This document shows positions 42,623-52,095 of a DNA stretch of 64,000 nucleotides, piece by piece; positions within the stretch are counted from its first letter, which is position 1; each line of letters starts with the position of its first letter. Under the pieces are notes generated by a model. The model did no database searches, had not been told where the DNA came from, and saw only the letters and a list, made by a program, of their open reading frames with translations. A program made the translations under genes and the position numbers. Origin of the DNA: an uncultured Bacteroidota bacterium (GTDB lineage: Bacteria > Bacteroidota > Bacteroidia > Bacteroidales > UBA932). Location of the stretch: contig CALGSW010000002.1 in assembly GCA_937901965.1 (NCBI GenBank), forward strand, positions 1-64,000, given 5' to 3'.

Positions 42623-43411
42623 TCAGTATTTTTCCTGCTGCAAGTTAAACAATTTTACTGCATTGGCAGAGGTAGTTTCAGCAACCTCTTCTTCTGAAGT
42701 CCCCGTTATATCCGCAATTTTTTGTGCTACATACCTAATATATGAGGGTTCATTTCTCTTGCCCCTGAAAGGAGCCGGAGTAAGCCAGGGGGAATCGGTT
42801 TCAAGGATAATGTTGTTTAGTCCTATTTGCTTAACAGTCTCTGCAATATGTGCATTTTTATAGGTTATCACTCCTCCGATCCCTGCCATAAAATCACCGT
42901 ATTTTTGTATCCTTCTGAAAATCTCAGGACTACCCGAGAAAGCATGAAAGACACCTTTTAAATTAAGTGATTTACAACTCTCAAGGACCTCAAATATCTC
43001 TTCATATGAATCCCTTGAATGTATTATAACCGGAAGGTCTTTTCCTGCAGCAAGTTTAAGTTGTTCTTTAAAGACAATTGCCTGCTCCCTTAAAAACTCT
43101 TTAGACCAGTAGCCATCCATCCCTACTTCACCAACAGCAACATATTCTCTTCTGGAAAATTCATCAAATACAAAAGAGAGCTGGCTCTCCCAGTCATTTT
43201 TAACAGATGTGGGATGGAGGCCTGAAGCAGCATAAAGATAACCGCTGTATTTTGATTCGCACTCCAACAGAGCACTGTGAGACTCTTTGTCTATTGCCGG
43301 GAGAATACATGCCGTCAGGCCGTTGGACTTTGCTCTTTCCACAATAGTACTGTGGTCATCGTTAAAAACCTCATCGTAAAGATGTGTGTGGGTGTCAATA
43401 AATTTCAGCAT
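42623..43411 (-). CDS. tatD: TatD-family metal-dependent DNase
   Basis: A 262-residue TIM-barrel hydrolase with DTHTH (residues 6-10), EVGMDGYW, IIHSRDSYEE, HAFSGSPE and ETDSPWLTP: all metal ligands of the TatD family are visible. Members degrade DNA from the 3' end or edit D-aminoacyl bonds. It begins 13 bases after the dprA stop and is followed by ansA with one base between. Confidence 0.95.
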   Translation of the reverse strand: MLKFIDTHTHLYDEVFNDDHSTIVERAKSNGLTACILPAIDKESHSALLECESKYSGYLYAASGLHPTSVKNDWESQLSFVFDEFSRREYVAVGEVGMDGYWSKEFLREQAIVFKEQLKLAAGKDLPVIIHSRDSYEEIFEVLESCKSLNLKGVFHAFSGSPEIFRRIQKYGDFMAGIGGVITYKNAHIAETVKQIGLNNIILETDSPWLTPAPFRGKRNEPSYIRYVAQKIADITGTSEEEVAETTSANAVKLFNLQQEKY

Positions 43412-43424
43412 TGATCACGGTGAT

Positions 43425-44534
43425 TTAGGTGGCAATGTATCTGTTGCCTGGATTCTTTGAAATATACCCCTCTACCTCAAGTTCAAGAAGTGACGATGCC
43501 AGGTCTTTTATATGAATGCCTGTTAATGAGCAGAGTTCGTCCATGTTTTGTTCTGGATTAAGCCTCAAAGCTAGTAATAATTTTTCTTTAAGAGGGTCTC
43601 CGGTGTAAAACAGAGAAGTACTCTCCGGCTTTGAAACTTTACTACTTTTCTTCCAGCCCAGCGATACAAGGAAATCTTTTGCCGAGGTAAAAATTGTTGC
43701 CTCATTTTTTGCAATGAGGTTGTTACAGCCTTCTGATCTTAAATCCGTGATTCTTCCGGGAAGCGCAAACACTTCTCTTGAATAAGAATCAGCCAGTTCA
43801 GCCGTTGTCAGAGCACCTCCCTTTTTCCTTGATTCTACAATAATTGTTGCTTTTGATAAACCGGCAATCATTCTGTTTCTCTGTACAAAATTAATTTTGA
43901 ATTCATGACTGCCTCTTGGGAATTCGGTGACAAGCGCCCCCTGTTTCACAACTCTTCTTGCATGTGAAGTGTGTGCTCTGGGATAAATTCTGTCAAGCGG
44001 ATTTGCAAGAACAGCAATTGTATCAAGGCCATATTCAAGGGCGCTTTCATGAGCCGTTATATCTATGCCATAAGCTAGTCCGCTGGCTATAACAGGAGCC
44101 TCACCGCTCTCTGCCAGCTCTTTTACAATCATCCGGCACTCCTGTATCCCCCTTTCCGAGGCTTGTCTTGTGCCTACAACCGCAATAATTTTATCGCTGT
44201 TTAAGTTACAGTTCCCTATTGAGTAGAAAACTATGGGTGCATCCGGACAGTTTAACAATTGCGGGGGGAAGTCAATGCCTCCCATTCTGTGAATTTTTAT
44301 CCCCTTTTCAACACACCAATCAACCTCCCTTTTCGCTATTTCAAGTTCTCTGCCTGAAATAATATCCTGGGTATATCTGCTCCCTTTTCCAAAGATTTCC
44401 TCAAGTTCATCTCTCCCCATAAAGAAAAGTGCTTTTGACGAGGAGAAGCTCTCGATTATTTTCTTAGGCATCTCCACTCGGTACCTGAAGATTGAACAAA
44501 GTGCCATGTCGTAAATAAGATCATCGGAATACAT
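43425..44534 (-). CDS. dprA: DNA-processing protein DprA
   Basis: A 369-residue protein that loads RecA on incoming single-stranded DNA during transformation. The Rossmann core carries VVGTRQASERG, ASGLAYGIDITAHE, and QRNRMIAGLSKATIIVE. A C-terminal winged-helix domain (residues about 305-369) is present. The N-terminal SAM-like region is at 5-65. A TACTTTTG element is 12 bases before the ATG. tatD and ansA follow. Confidence 0.93.
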   Translation of the reverse strand: MYSDDLIYDMALCSIFRYRVEMPKKIIESFSSSKALFFMGRDELEEIFGKGSRYTQDIISGRELEIAKREVDWCVEKGIKIHRMGGIDFPPQLLNCPDAPIVFYSIGNCNLNSDKIIAVVGTRQASERGIQECRMIVKELAESGEAPVIASGLAYGIDITAHESALEYGLDTIAVLANPLDRIYPRAHTSHARRVVKQGALVTEFPRGSHEFKINFVQRNRMIAGLSKATIIVESRKKGGALTTAELADSYSREVFALPGRITDLRSEGCNNLIAKNEATIFTSAKDFLVSLGWKKSSKVSKPESTSLFYTGDPLKEKLLLALRLNPEQNMDELCSLTGIHIKDLASSLLELEVEGYISKNPGNRYIAT

Positions 44535-44546
44535 GCTTTTTTATTC

Positions 44547-44554
44547 CAAAAGTA
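44547..44554 (-). promoter_or_regulatory. Putative -7 element of dprA
   Basis: TACTTTTG on the minus strand fits TAnnTTTG. The -33 TTG is not seen. Confidence 0.38.
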
Positions 44555-44623
44555 GCATGATATCCCGATGAAAATTTTAAAACTCTTATAGAATCAGAAG
44601 AAACTCTTCCAGAATAGGATAAA

Positions 44624-45673
44624 TCATATTATGAGCATTGCATCACCGTACGTGCCAAATTTATAGCCCTCTTTTAGTGCAATATTGTACGCCTTCATGA
44701 CATTTTCATATCCGCCAAAAGCGGCAACTGTCATAAGCATGGTAGACTGAGGGAGATGAAAGTTAGAGATCAGAGCATCCGGAATTGCAAAGTTGTAAGG
44801 AGGGAAAATGAATTTATTTGTCCACCCGTTAAATGGTTTAATCCTGCTTTGTGTTGTAACTGATGTTTCAATTGCTCTGAGTACAGTAACTCCCACTGCA
44901 AATATCTTTTTGCCTTTATCTCTTGCCCCGTTAATGTCATTAGCAGCATCTTCTGAAATCAGCATCTGCTCTGAATCCATTTTGTGTTTACTGAGATCTT
45001 CTACATCAACAGTTCTGAAATTTCCCAAACCCATGTGTAATGTTATGCTGGTGGTGTTAACCCCCTTAATCTCCATTCTTTTAAGTAACTCTCTGCTAAA
45101 GTGCAGTCCGGCAGCCGGTGCGGCAACAGCACCCTCATTTTGAGCAAAAATGGTTTGATACCTTTCAGAGTCAATACTCTCTGCTTTTGATCTTATCCAT
45201 TTGGGAATGGGCATTTCACCCATTCTGAAGAGTGTTGACTTGAACTCTTCATGTGTTCCGTCAAACAAAAATCTCAAAGTTCTGCCCCTTGAAGTTGTAT
45301 TGTCAATTACCTCTGCAACAAGGCTGTCATTCTCTCCAAAATAGAGTTTGTTGCCGATTCTGATTTTTCTTGCAGGGTCAACCAGAACATCCCATAGCTT
45401 CTGATCGCTGTTTAACTCTCTGAGAAGAAAAACTTCAATTTCCGCTCCCGTTTTCTCCTTATTTCCGTATAATCTTGCAGGGAAGACCTTGGTATTATTA
45501 AAGATGAATACATCATCCTCATTTGTGTAGTTTAGTATATCCTTAAAACTGGCATGTTCAATCTCGCCTGTTTTTCTGTTCAGGACCAGAAGTTTTGATT
45601 CGTCTCTGTACTTTGAGGGGTACTTGGCGATAGCATCAGCCGGAAGGTTGTAATTGAATTGGGATAATTTCAT
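44624..45673 (-). CDS. queA: S-adenosylmethionine:tRNA ribosyltransferase-isomerase
   Basis: A 349-residue enzyme that transfers and isomerises ribose from SAM onto 7-aminomethyl-deazaguanine in tRNA, making epoxyqueuosine. It starts MKLSQFNYNLPADAIAKYPS. APAAGLHFS and HMGLGNFRTVDVE are diagnostic. Start and length are standard. It stands 89 bases upstream of dprA, with a hairpin (45680-45710) separating it from truB. Confidence 0.96.
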   Translation of the reverse strand: MKLSQFNYNLPADAIAKYPSKYRDESKLLVLNRKTGEIEHASFKDILNYTNEDDVFIFNNTKVFPARLYGNKEKTGAEIEVFLLRELNSDQKLWDVLVDPARKIRIGNKLYFGENDSLVAEVIDNTTSRGRTLRFLFDGTHEEFKSTLFRMGEMPIPKWIRSKAESIDSERYQTIFAQNEGAVAAPAAGLHFSRELLKRMEIKGVNTTSITLHMGLGNFRTVDVEDLSKHKMDSEQMLISEDAANDINGARDKGKKIFAVGVTVLRAIETSVTTQSRIKPFNGWTNKFIFPPYNFAIPDALISNFHLPQSTMLMTVAAFGGYENVMKAYNIALKEGYKFGTYGDAMLII

Positions 45674-45679
45674 AATTGA

Positions 45680-45710
45680 GTATAAAAAAGTTGACGACTC
45701 TTTCTTATAC
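45680..45710 (-). terminator. Weak A+T-rich hairpin after truB
   Basis: GTATAAAAAAGT pairs imperfectly with ACTCTTTCTTATAC across a 5-base loop. It lies between the truB stop (45750) and the queA start (45673). It could end truB, but its G+C content is too low to be sure. Confidence 0.35.
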
Positions 45711-45749
45711 GGATGAATTTAAATAAAGTTTCAATTTAATGAAGAATTT

Positions 45750-46502
45750 TCAGGAAATTTCAAAGATAGCCTCGGCCTCTTCCATATTTAGAGCATTCTC
45801 CAATCTGAACTCTCCTGATGCGGACCTGACAAGTGCAGTGAGGTGAGCCCCGCTGTTCGCAGCCAAACCAATATCTCTTGCGAATGATCTTATATAGGTA
45901 CCTTTGCTGCAGCTTATCGCAATTTTTAAATTAAGATCTGAGTATGATATAATCTGCAGATCGTAAATATTGACTCTTGCAGGTTTCATCTCTGCCTCCT
46001 TTCCCTCCCTGGCAATTTCGTATGCCCTTTTTCCGTCAATCAGTTTTGCCGAGAAAATTGGCGGAATCTGATCAATCTCTCCCTTAAGACCATCAAGCAG
46101 TGAAGTGATTAAACTAAGGTTAATATGCTCGTGAGGATATGTGACATCAATCTCTTTTTCCAAATCATATGAAGGTGTGGTAGACCCGAATCTGATATCG
46201 GCGATATACTCTTTTCCCTCAGATTGAAGCTGTTCCGCCGATCTGGTTGCTTTACCCACACAAATGAGCAAAATTCCTGTTGCCAGCGGATCAAGTGTGC
46301 CGGCATGTCCCACTTTGATATTCTTCTGATTGAAATATCTCTGGAGACGGAATTTCAACTTCCTCACAGCATCTGCAGATGTCCATTTCAGTGGTTTGTC
46401 AAGGACTATAACAAGGCCTCCCGGATAATCTTCAATATTACGGGAGATTCTCTGAGATGAGCTTGTTTTATCCAGAATATGGAATTTATCTTTCAGAATC
46501 AT
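45750..46502 (-). CDS. truB: tRNA pseudouridine-55 synthase
   Basis: A 250-residue enzyme that makes pseudouridine 55 in the T-arm of tRNAs. The catalytic Asp71 is in GHAGTLDPLATG. GGLVIVLDKPLKWTS (28-42) is conserved. I choose the ATG at 46502, which overlaps the rpiB stop by 4 bases (ATGA); the earlier TTG at 46508 is unlikely. It is the second gene of rpiB-truB. Confidence 0.95.
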   Translation of the reverse strand: MILKDKFHILDKTSSSQRISRNIEDYPGGLVIVLDKPLKWTSADAVRKLKFRLQRYFNQKNIKVGHAGTLDPLATGILLICVGKATRSAEQLQSEGKEYIADIRFGSTTPSYDLEKEIDVTYPHEHINLSLITSLLDGLKGEIDQIPPIFSAKLIDGKRAYEIAREGKEAEMKPARVNIYDLQIISYSDLNLKIAISCSKGTYIRSFARDIGLAANSGAHLTALVRSASGEFRLENALNMEEAEAIFEIS

Positions 46503-46930
46503 TTGCAAGGTATTTTGTTTACCCTTGCTTCATGTCTGCCCCCGTCAAAAGAGGCAGAAAGAAAGGAGTGAAGTATTCTTACGGCCTCGTCAGGTGTTAT
46601 AAATCTTGCCGGAAGAGATAGTATGTTTGCATCGTTGTGATTTCTTGCAAGTTTTGCAAGCTCTTCATTCCAGCAAAGTGCTGCCCTAATACCCGAGTGT
46701 TTGTTCACTGTCATACTGATACCATTACCAGAACCGCATATTGCTATTCCAACAGGAGTAGTGCCATTTTCTACAGATGTTGCCAGAGGATGTGCTACAT
46801 CTGGGTAGTCCATGCTTTGAGATGAGTGTGTCCCAAAATCTTCAACCTCATATCCGTTTGAAGTCAGCTCTTTTTTTAATATCTCTTTCAGTTCAAATCC
46901 GGCATGATCAGATGCTATACCAATTTTCAT
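46499..46930 (-). CDS. rpiB: Ribose-5-phosphate isomerase B
   Basis: A 143-residue isomerase that interconverts ribose 5-phosphate and ribulose 5-phosphate. IASDHAGFELK is at residues 5-15. The active-site Cys65 is in CGSGNGISM and the ELAKLARNHNDAN helix follows. I start at ATG 46930; a TTG further upstream would fall inside the promoter. Its stop overlaps the truB start. Confidence 0.93.
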   Translation of the reverse strand: MKIGIASDHAGFELKEILKKELTSNGYEVEDFGTHSSQSMDYPDVAHPLATSVENGTTPVGIAICGSGNGISMTVNKHSGIRAALCWNEELAKLARNHNDANILSLPARFITPDEAVRILHSFLSASFDGGRHEARVNKIPCK

Positions 46931-46948
46931 AATTATAGTTTTGTGAGG

Positions 46949-46956
46949 CAAAGTTA
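46949..46956 (-). promoter_or_regulatory. Putative -7 element of rpiB-truB
   Basis: TAACTTTG on the minus strand fits TAnnTTTG, 18 bases before the ATG at 46930. The -33 region has no clean TTG. Confidence 0.42.
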
Positions 46957-46970
46957 GTATTTTAAATTAT

Positions 46971-46978
46971 TACATTTG
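46971..46978 (+). promoter_or_regulatory. Putative -7 element of the DegT-galE pair
   Basis: TACATTTG fits TAnnTTTG and ends 7 bases before the ATG at 46986, which implies a very short leader. The -33 element is unclear. Confidence 0.45.
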
Positions 46979-46985
46979 TACCAAT

Positions 46986-48110
46986 ATGAAAATACAGATG
47001 CTTGACCTTAAGGGTCAATACATAAAGATAAAGGAGGAGCTGGACAGGGAGATTGGGGATGTCCTCAACGATTGTCAGTTTATTGGCGGAAGGCAGGTAA
47101 AGGAGTTTGCAATATCTCTTGGAAAATACACTAATTCACAACATGTTATAACTTGTGCAAACGGGACTGATGCATTGCAAATTGCACTTATGGCACTCGG
47201 CCTGAAATCCGGAGATGAAGTTATTCTTCCGGCTTTTACATATGCTGCTACTGCAGAAGTTGTGTCGCTTCTTGGTCTAATTCCGGTCCTGGCAGATATT
47301 AATCCTGAGAGTTTCAATATTGACACAAGTAAGTTATCATCTTTAATAACCGCAAAAACAAAGGCTGTAATGCCTGTGCATTTGTTCGGCCAGTCAGCAG
47401 AAATGAATGAAATTATGATTTTTGCCGCAAAATTTGGCCTTAAGGTTGTTGAAGATAATGCCCAGGCTCTTGGTGCAAAATATTTGATGTCAGATGGTGT
47501 GCAAAGGAGTTGTGGCACTATTGGAGATATAGGCTGTACCTCATTTTTCCCCTCAAAAAACCTTGGCTGTTACGGGGATGGGGGGGCGATGTTTACTCAG
47601 GATGAGGATCTCGCCGATATGTTGAGAATGATTGCAAATCATGGACAGAGAGTGAAGTACAGGCATGAAGTGATAGGCTGTAATTCCAGGTTGGACACAT
47701 TACAGGCAGCCATATTAAGTGTTAAACTTAAGTATCTTGATCAATACACTTCATTAAGGCAGAAGTCTGCAGCTCTGTACAGAGAGTTGCTTAAAGATAT
47801 AGATGAGATTGTGTTGCCAAAGGAGACAATAGGAAGTACACATGTATATCATCAGTTTACTTTAAGATGTAAAGAGAGGGATGGATTAAAGGAGTTTCTT
47901 GAGAAGAAGGGAATACCATCTATGATTTATTATCCGTATCCTGTCCACAAACAGCCTGCCTTTATCTCCAGAGTTGTCAGGAGATGTGAAACACCCGTTT
48001 CAGATAAAATTTCTGAAGAGGTTTTGTCACTGCCAATGCATACTGAACTAAGTTATAATCAGCAATTTTTTATAGCTGAGGCTATTAAACAATTCTACAA
48101 GAAGAAATGA
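46986..48110 (+). CDS. DegT/DnrJ/EryC1-family sugar aminotransferase
   Basis: A 374-residue PLP enzyme that usually transfers an amino group to a keto-sugar nucleotide for surface glycans. The PLP lysine is in SFFPSKNLGCYGDGGA. Other features are GRQVKEFA, CANGTDALQIAL and the C-terminal HVYHQFTLR segment. The next gene, galE, overlaps by 4 bases, so both make activated sugars for polysaccharide. No other glycan genes are in the window, and substrate is unknown. Confidence 0.9.
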   Translation: MKIQMLDLKGQYIKIKEELDREIGDVLNDCQFIGGRQVKEFAISLGKYTNSQHVITCANGTDALQIALMALGLKSGDEVILPAFTYAATAEVVSLLGLIPVLADINPESFNIDTSKLSSLITAKTKAVMPVHLFGQSAEMNEIMIFAAKFGLKVVEDNAQALGAKYLMSDGVQRSCGTIGDIGCTSFFPSKNLGCYGDGGAMFTQDEDLADMLRMIANHGQRVKYRHEVIGCNSRLDTLQAAILSVKLKYLDQYTSLRQKSAALYRELLKDIDEIVLPKETIGSTHVYHQFTLRCKERDGLKEFLEKKGIPSMIYYPYPVHKQPAFISRVVRRCETPVSDKISEEVLSLPMHTELSYNQQFFIAEAIKQFYKKK

Positions 48111-49162
48111 TGATGGGTAAAAAGAAAATTCTGGTAACCGGAGGTGCGGGATATATTGGGGCACACACTGTTGTTGAACTTGACTCTGCAGGTTATGAGG
48201 TGGTAATTGTGGATAATTTTTCAAACTCCACACCGGATGTATTGGATGGCCTTGAGAAGATCACCGGGAAGAGACATTGTTTTATGGAACTTGATTGTTC
48301 TGACAAAGAGGATATGAAAAGACTTTTTGCAAGACACCCGGATATCTCTGCCGCAATACATTTTGCAGCATATAAAGCTGTAGGAGAGAGTGTAGACAAG
48401 CCTCTGGAGTACTATAAAAACAATATTGATTCTTTGATTTGTCTTCTTGATGAGTTGACAAGGGAGGGTAGAGGCGGTGGTGTTGTATTCTCATCCTCCT
48501 GTACAGTGTACGGACAACCTTCTGCTGAAAATCTTCCGGTAAGTGAGATTGCTCCGCTTCAGCCTGCAACATCTCCATACGGCAGGACAAAGCAGATTTG
48601 CGAAGATATTCTTTCCGACACATCTAAAGCCTCCGGAGGAAGATTAAAGGCAGTTGCACTGAGGTATTTTAATCCCATCGGTGCCCACCCTTCGGCTTTA
48701 ATTGGTGAGTTGCCAAGAGGTGTGCCTCAGAATCTTCTCCCGTTTGTAACCCAGACAGCAATAGGTCTGAGGGGAGAGCTGAGTGTCTTTGGGAATGACT
48801 ATAATACGCCTGACGGGTCATGTATAAGAGATTACATCTATGTTTGTGACCTTGCAAAAGCACATGTGAAGGCAGTTGACAGATTGCTCTGTAATTCAGC
48901 TCAGGGATCCGGAGATGTTGAATACTTCAACCTGGGTACAGGAAAAGGGCTTTCGGTTTTAGAGGTAGTGAATCTATTTATGAAGGCAACAGGTGTTGAT
49001 GTGCCTTATAAGATAGTTGGCAGAAGGGCAGGGGATGTTGAAAAGGTGTGGGCAGACCCCGCAAAAGCAAACGAAGTGCTCGGCTGGAGAGCCGACACTC
49101 CGCTTGAAGATGTCTTTAGATCTGCATGGAAATGGGAGCAGATGGTCAGGCAAAGGCTTTAA
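48107..49162 (+). CDS. galE: UDP-glucose 4-epimerase-like protein
   Basis: A 351-residue short-chain epimerase. NAD-binding motif TGGAGYIGAHTV is at residues 10-21, the serine of SSSCTVYG near 132 and YGRTK (catalytic Tyr and Lys) follow. The start has three ATG codons in a row (48107, 48110, 48113); any may be used. It overlaps the DegT-like stop by 4 bases. Its end overlaps the convergent gltX end by 17 bases. UDP-glucose/galactose is the likely substrate but UDP-GlcNAc is possible. Confidence 0.9.
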   Translation: MMMGKKKILVTGGAGYIGAHTVVELDSAGYEVVIVDNFSNSTPDVLDGLEKITGKRHCFMELDCSDKEDMKRLFARHPDISAAIHFAAYKAVGESVDKPLEYYKNNIDSLICLLDELTREGRGGGVVFSSSCTVYGQPSAENLPVSEIAPLQPATSPYGRTKQICEDILSDTSKASGGRLKAVALRYFNPIGAHPSALIGELPRGVPQNLLPFVTQTAIGLRGELSVFGNDYNTPDGSCIRDYIYVCDLAKAHVKAVDRLLCNSAQGSGDVEYFNLGTGKGLSVLEVVNLFMKATGVDVPYKIVGRRAGDVEKVWADPAKANEVLGWRADTPLEDVFRSAWKWEQMVRQRL

Positions 49163-50696
49163 TAATCTTTTGAATTCTTGACAGACTCTCCTCTTTACCT
49201 ATCAAAGCAATTATGTCTGCAACTCCCGGACCCCTTGATGCACCTACAATTGCAAGTCTTAGTGTATTCATTACAGCTCCCATCTGCCATCCTCTCTCTT
49301 TTATAAGGGACGGGATGAGTAGTTCAACACTCTCCTTTGAAAAATCCTGTAGTTCATTCAGAGATTTTGTGATGTCATCAAGTATCTGTGGTGTCTCGGC
49401 TTTCCAGAATTTTGCCTTAACACTCAGGTCGTAATCAGCCGGAGCCTTAAAGAAGAATTCTCCCAGTTCCCAGAAATCTTTTATGAAAACAGCTCTCTCC
49501 TTAAGAAGAGAGATTACCTCAGTCACATAATTTATATCTGATTTAACCCCTTTTTGTGAAAGTATCTGTGAAAAATCTTTTGCCAGCTCATCAGTTTTCC
49601 TCATTCTAAGGTACTCCTGATTATACCAGTGAGCTTTGTCCGGATTGAACTTAGCTCCCGACTTTACAACCCGGTCAAGGGTAAACTCTTTTACAAGCTG
49701 CTCAAGTGTGAAAATCTCCTGCTCTGTACCCGGATTCCAACCAAGAAAAGCAAGAAGATTTACAAAAGCTTCAGGAAAATATCCATCTTCCCTGTATCCT
49801 CTGGATACTTCACCTTCGCTATTTCTCCATTCAAGTGGAAATACCGGAAAACCGAGTCTGTCTCCATCCCTTTTGCTTAATTTCCCCTTCCCGTCAGGTT
49901 TGAGGAGTAGTGACAAATGGGCAAAGTTGGGCTTGTTATGGCTCCATCCGAGAGCTTCATATAAGAGGTAATGAAGAGGAAGAGACGGCAGCCACTCCTC
50001 TCCGCGTATTACGTCTGTAATCTCCATCAGGTGGTCATCAACAATGTTTGCCAGATGATAAGTGGGAAGTTCGTCAATTGCCTTCCATAATACTTTATCA
50101 TCAAGAGTGCTTGAGTTTACCTCAATATCCCCCCTGATCATATCATGCATTTTTACAACCCTGTCAACAGGCATCTTGAATCTCACTACCCAGTGATTCC
50201 CCTCAGTAAGCCTTTTTTGAGTCTCCTCTTCAGAAAGGTTAATTGATGTAGTAAGCTTGTCCCTTACAAGGTAGTTATATGTAAATGTCTCCCCTCTTGC
50301 TTCATAGCTGGCTCTTAGCTGGTCCAGCTCCTCAGATGTGTCAAAGGCGTAATATGCAAATCCGTTATTTACCAGTTGTTCAGCATACTCTCTGTATAGA
50401 TGTTTCCTCTGAGACTGTCTGTATGGGGCATGTGGGTGTCTCTCTGAAGGTATCTCAACCATTTTCCCGTTTTCAACCCCCTCATCAGGTGAAATACCGC
50501 ACCAGGCCAGTGCTTCTATTATGTACTCCTCTGCTCCCGGAACGAATCTCTGGGAGTCTGTATCTTCTATTCTGAGAATGAAATTTCCGCCACTCTGTTT
50601 TGCATACAGGTAATTATAGAGAGCAGTCCTGACTCCTCCCATGTGAAGAGGTCCTGTGGGACTTGGAGCAAAACGAACTCTGGTCTTTTCTGCCAT
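49146..50696 (-). CDS. gltX: Glutamyl-tRNA synthetase
   Basis: A 516-residue class I synthetase. The HIGH motif appears as PLHMGG in PSPTGPLHMGG (10-20). The KMSKS-type motif is GKLSKRDGDRLGFP near residue 275. The C-terminal helical anticodon domain is complete. It is the last gene of the division cluster, 2 bases after ftsZ, and its 3' end overlaps galE by 17 bases. The cluster usually ends at ftsZ, so the placement is a local feature. Confidence 0.96.
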   Translation of the reverse strand: MAEKTRVRFAPSPTGPLHMGGVRTALYNYLYAKQSGGNFILRIEDTDSQRFVPGAEEYIIEALAWCGISPDEGVENGKMVEIPSERHPHAPYRQSQRKHLYREYAEQLVNNGFAYYAFDTSEELDQLRASYEARGETFTYNYLVRDKLTTSINLSEEETQKRLTEGNHWVVRFKMPVDRVVKMHDMIRGDIEVNSSTLDDKVLWKAIDELPTYHLANIVDDHLMEITDVIRGEEWLPSLPLHYLLYEALGWSHNKPNFAHLSLLLKPDGKGKLSKRDGDRLGFPVFPLEWRNSEGEVSRGYREDGYFPEAFVNLLAFLGWNPGTEQEIFTLEQLVKEFTLDRVVKSGAKFNPDKAHWYNQEYLRMRKTDELAKDFSQILSQKGVKSDINYVTEVISLLKERAVFIKDFWELGEFFFKAPADYDLSVKAKFWKAETPQILDDITKSLNELQDFSKESVELLIPSLIKERGWQMGAVMNTLRLAIVGASRGPGVADIIALIGKEESLSRIQKIIKAFA

Positions 50697-50698
50697 TT

Positions 50699-52090
50699 TT
50701 AATCTTGTGTTTGATGGAGGTATGAGTTATCCGAGAGGAGATGCTGTTTACCCTCACTCTCTTCAATCCTCATTGATGTTGCTCCTCTTGTATCCTCAAT
50801 ACCCGAGGCAGCAGAGGTGCGCTCCTCCTTATTAATCAATATTTTTCTTCTGATATAAGCAGGTTGACTCTCAAGGTCAACAATATTATCTTCAGGAGCC
50901 AGTATGAGGGCAGGTTTTGTCTTTATGCTGCCTGGTGCTAACGAAGTTTGAGCTGCAGGCCTTACTGACTCTTTTGACTTGATAGGCTCTGTCTGAATCC
51001 TTTGATTTTGTTTTATATCTATAACAACCTGTGATGATGGACTCTGTATCTGAATATCACCACCAAGTGTTACACTTTCAACAAGTTTATCCCCTTCTGT
51101 TGATATTTGCGGCAGAGAGTGCATATCAAAGCCTGTCGCAACTACTGTGACGCTTATGGCCTCTCCTATTTCAGGGTCATTCACAACACCTCTTTTGAAT
51201 TTCTGAACATTGTCTCCCGTGTACTCTTTAATGTAGTCCATAATCTGAGACAGTTCTGCCATTGTGAGGCCGTTGTTGCTGCTTGAAGTGATGTTTACAA
51301 GCACTCCTTTTGCAGTCTTTAAGTCATAATCATTAAGTAAAGGAGATGAAAAAGCCTCTTCTACAGCTCTTATCGCTCTGTTCTCTCCCTCTGCAGTACC
51401 GGTTCCAAGCAACGCCATGCCGCTGTTTTGCATGATCATTTTTACGTCGGCAAAATCCACATTAATGAATCCCGGTCTTGTAATAATCTCAGCTATACCC
51501 TTAACCGCAGAATTGAGTACCGAATTTGATTTTGGGAATGCATCAAAAATATTAAGTTCTCCAAAAATTTTATAAATCTTTTGATTGTCAATTATCAGCA
51601 GAGAATCAACATATTTTTCAAGCTCTTTAATACCTACAATTGCCCTTTTCAGAAACTCCAGACCCTCATCTCTGAAGGGCAGTGTTACTACCCCCACTGT
51701 AAGAAGGTTGAGCTCTCTTGCAAGCTTTGCAATAACAGGTGCTGCACCTGTACCTGTACCGCCACCCATTCCCGCTGTGATAAATACCATTTCTGTTTGC
51801 CCGGCAAGAGAGGCTTTAATTGTGTCAATTGATTCTAGTGCAGCACTTCTGCCCCTTTCAGGGTCACATCCTGCCCCGAGCCCCTTTGCAAGATCATGCC
51901 CCAGCTGAATCTTTTCAGGAACCGGACTGTTTTTCAAAGCCATGGTGTCTGTGTTGCAGATCATGAAGTCCACATCTTTTATCCCTTGCTGGAACATCTG
52001 ATTTACGGCGTTTCCGCCTCCGCCGCCCACTCCAATAACTTTGATAATGGAACCATTTGATTCCCAATTTATCGGTATATAATCTTTCAT
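50699..52090 (-). CDS. ftsZ: Cell-division GTPase FtsZ
   Basis: A 463-residue tubulin homologue that forms the division ring. The GTP loop GMGGGTGTGAAP is at 107-118, and GVGGGGGNAV near residues 20-29. The last segment holds QPAYIRRK (409-416), which resembles the C-terminal peptide that binds FtsA. It is not at the end: 47 more residues follow. The linker 320-400 is long and charged. It comes 5 bases after ftsA in the operon. Confidence 0.97.
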   Translation of the reverse strand: MKDYIPINWESNGSIIKVIGVGGGGGNAVNQMFQQGIKDVDFMICNTDTMALKNSPVPEKIQLGHDLAKGLGAGCDPERGRSAALESIDTIKASLAGQTEMVFITAGMGGGTGTGAAPVIAKLARELNLLTVGVVTLPFRDEGLEFLKRAIVGIKELEKYVDSLLIIDNQKIYKIFGELNIFDAFPKSNSVLNSAVKGIAEIITRPGFINVDFADVKMIMQNSGMALLGTGTAEGENRAIRAVEEAFSSPLLNDYDLKTAKGVLVNITSSSNNGLTMAELSQIMDYIKEYTGDNVQKFKRGVVNDPEIGEAISVTVVATGFDMHSLPQISTEGDKLVESVTLGGDIQIQSPSSQVVIDIKQNQRIQTEPIKSKESVRPAAQTSLAPGSIKTKPALILAPEDNIVDLESQPAYIRRKILINKEERTSAASGIEDTRGATSMRIEESEGKQHLLSDNSYLHQTQD

Positions 52091-52095
52091 TTTAT

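Noticed and set aside
48282..48623. 113-residue open frame antisense to galE
   Set aside because: It is a shadow of the galE frame without recognisable domain or independent promoter.
49146..49162. Possible sequencing error at the galE/gltX junction because both ends overlap
   Set aside because: Both reading frames are intact and of normal length, so a true 17-base convergent overlap is simpler.
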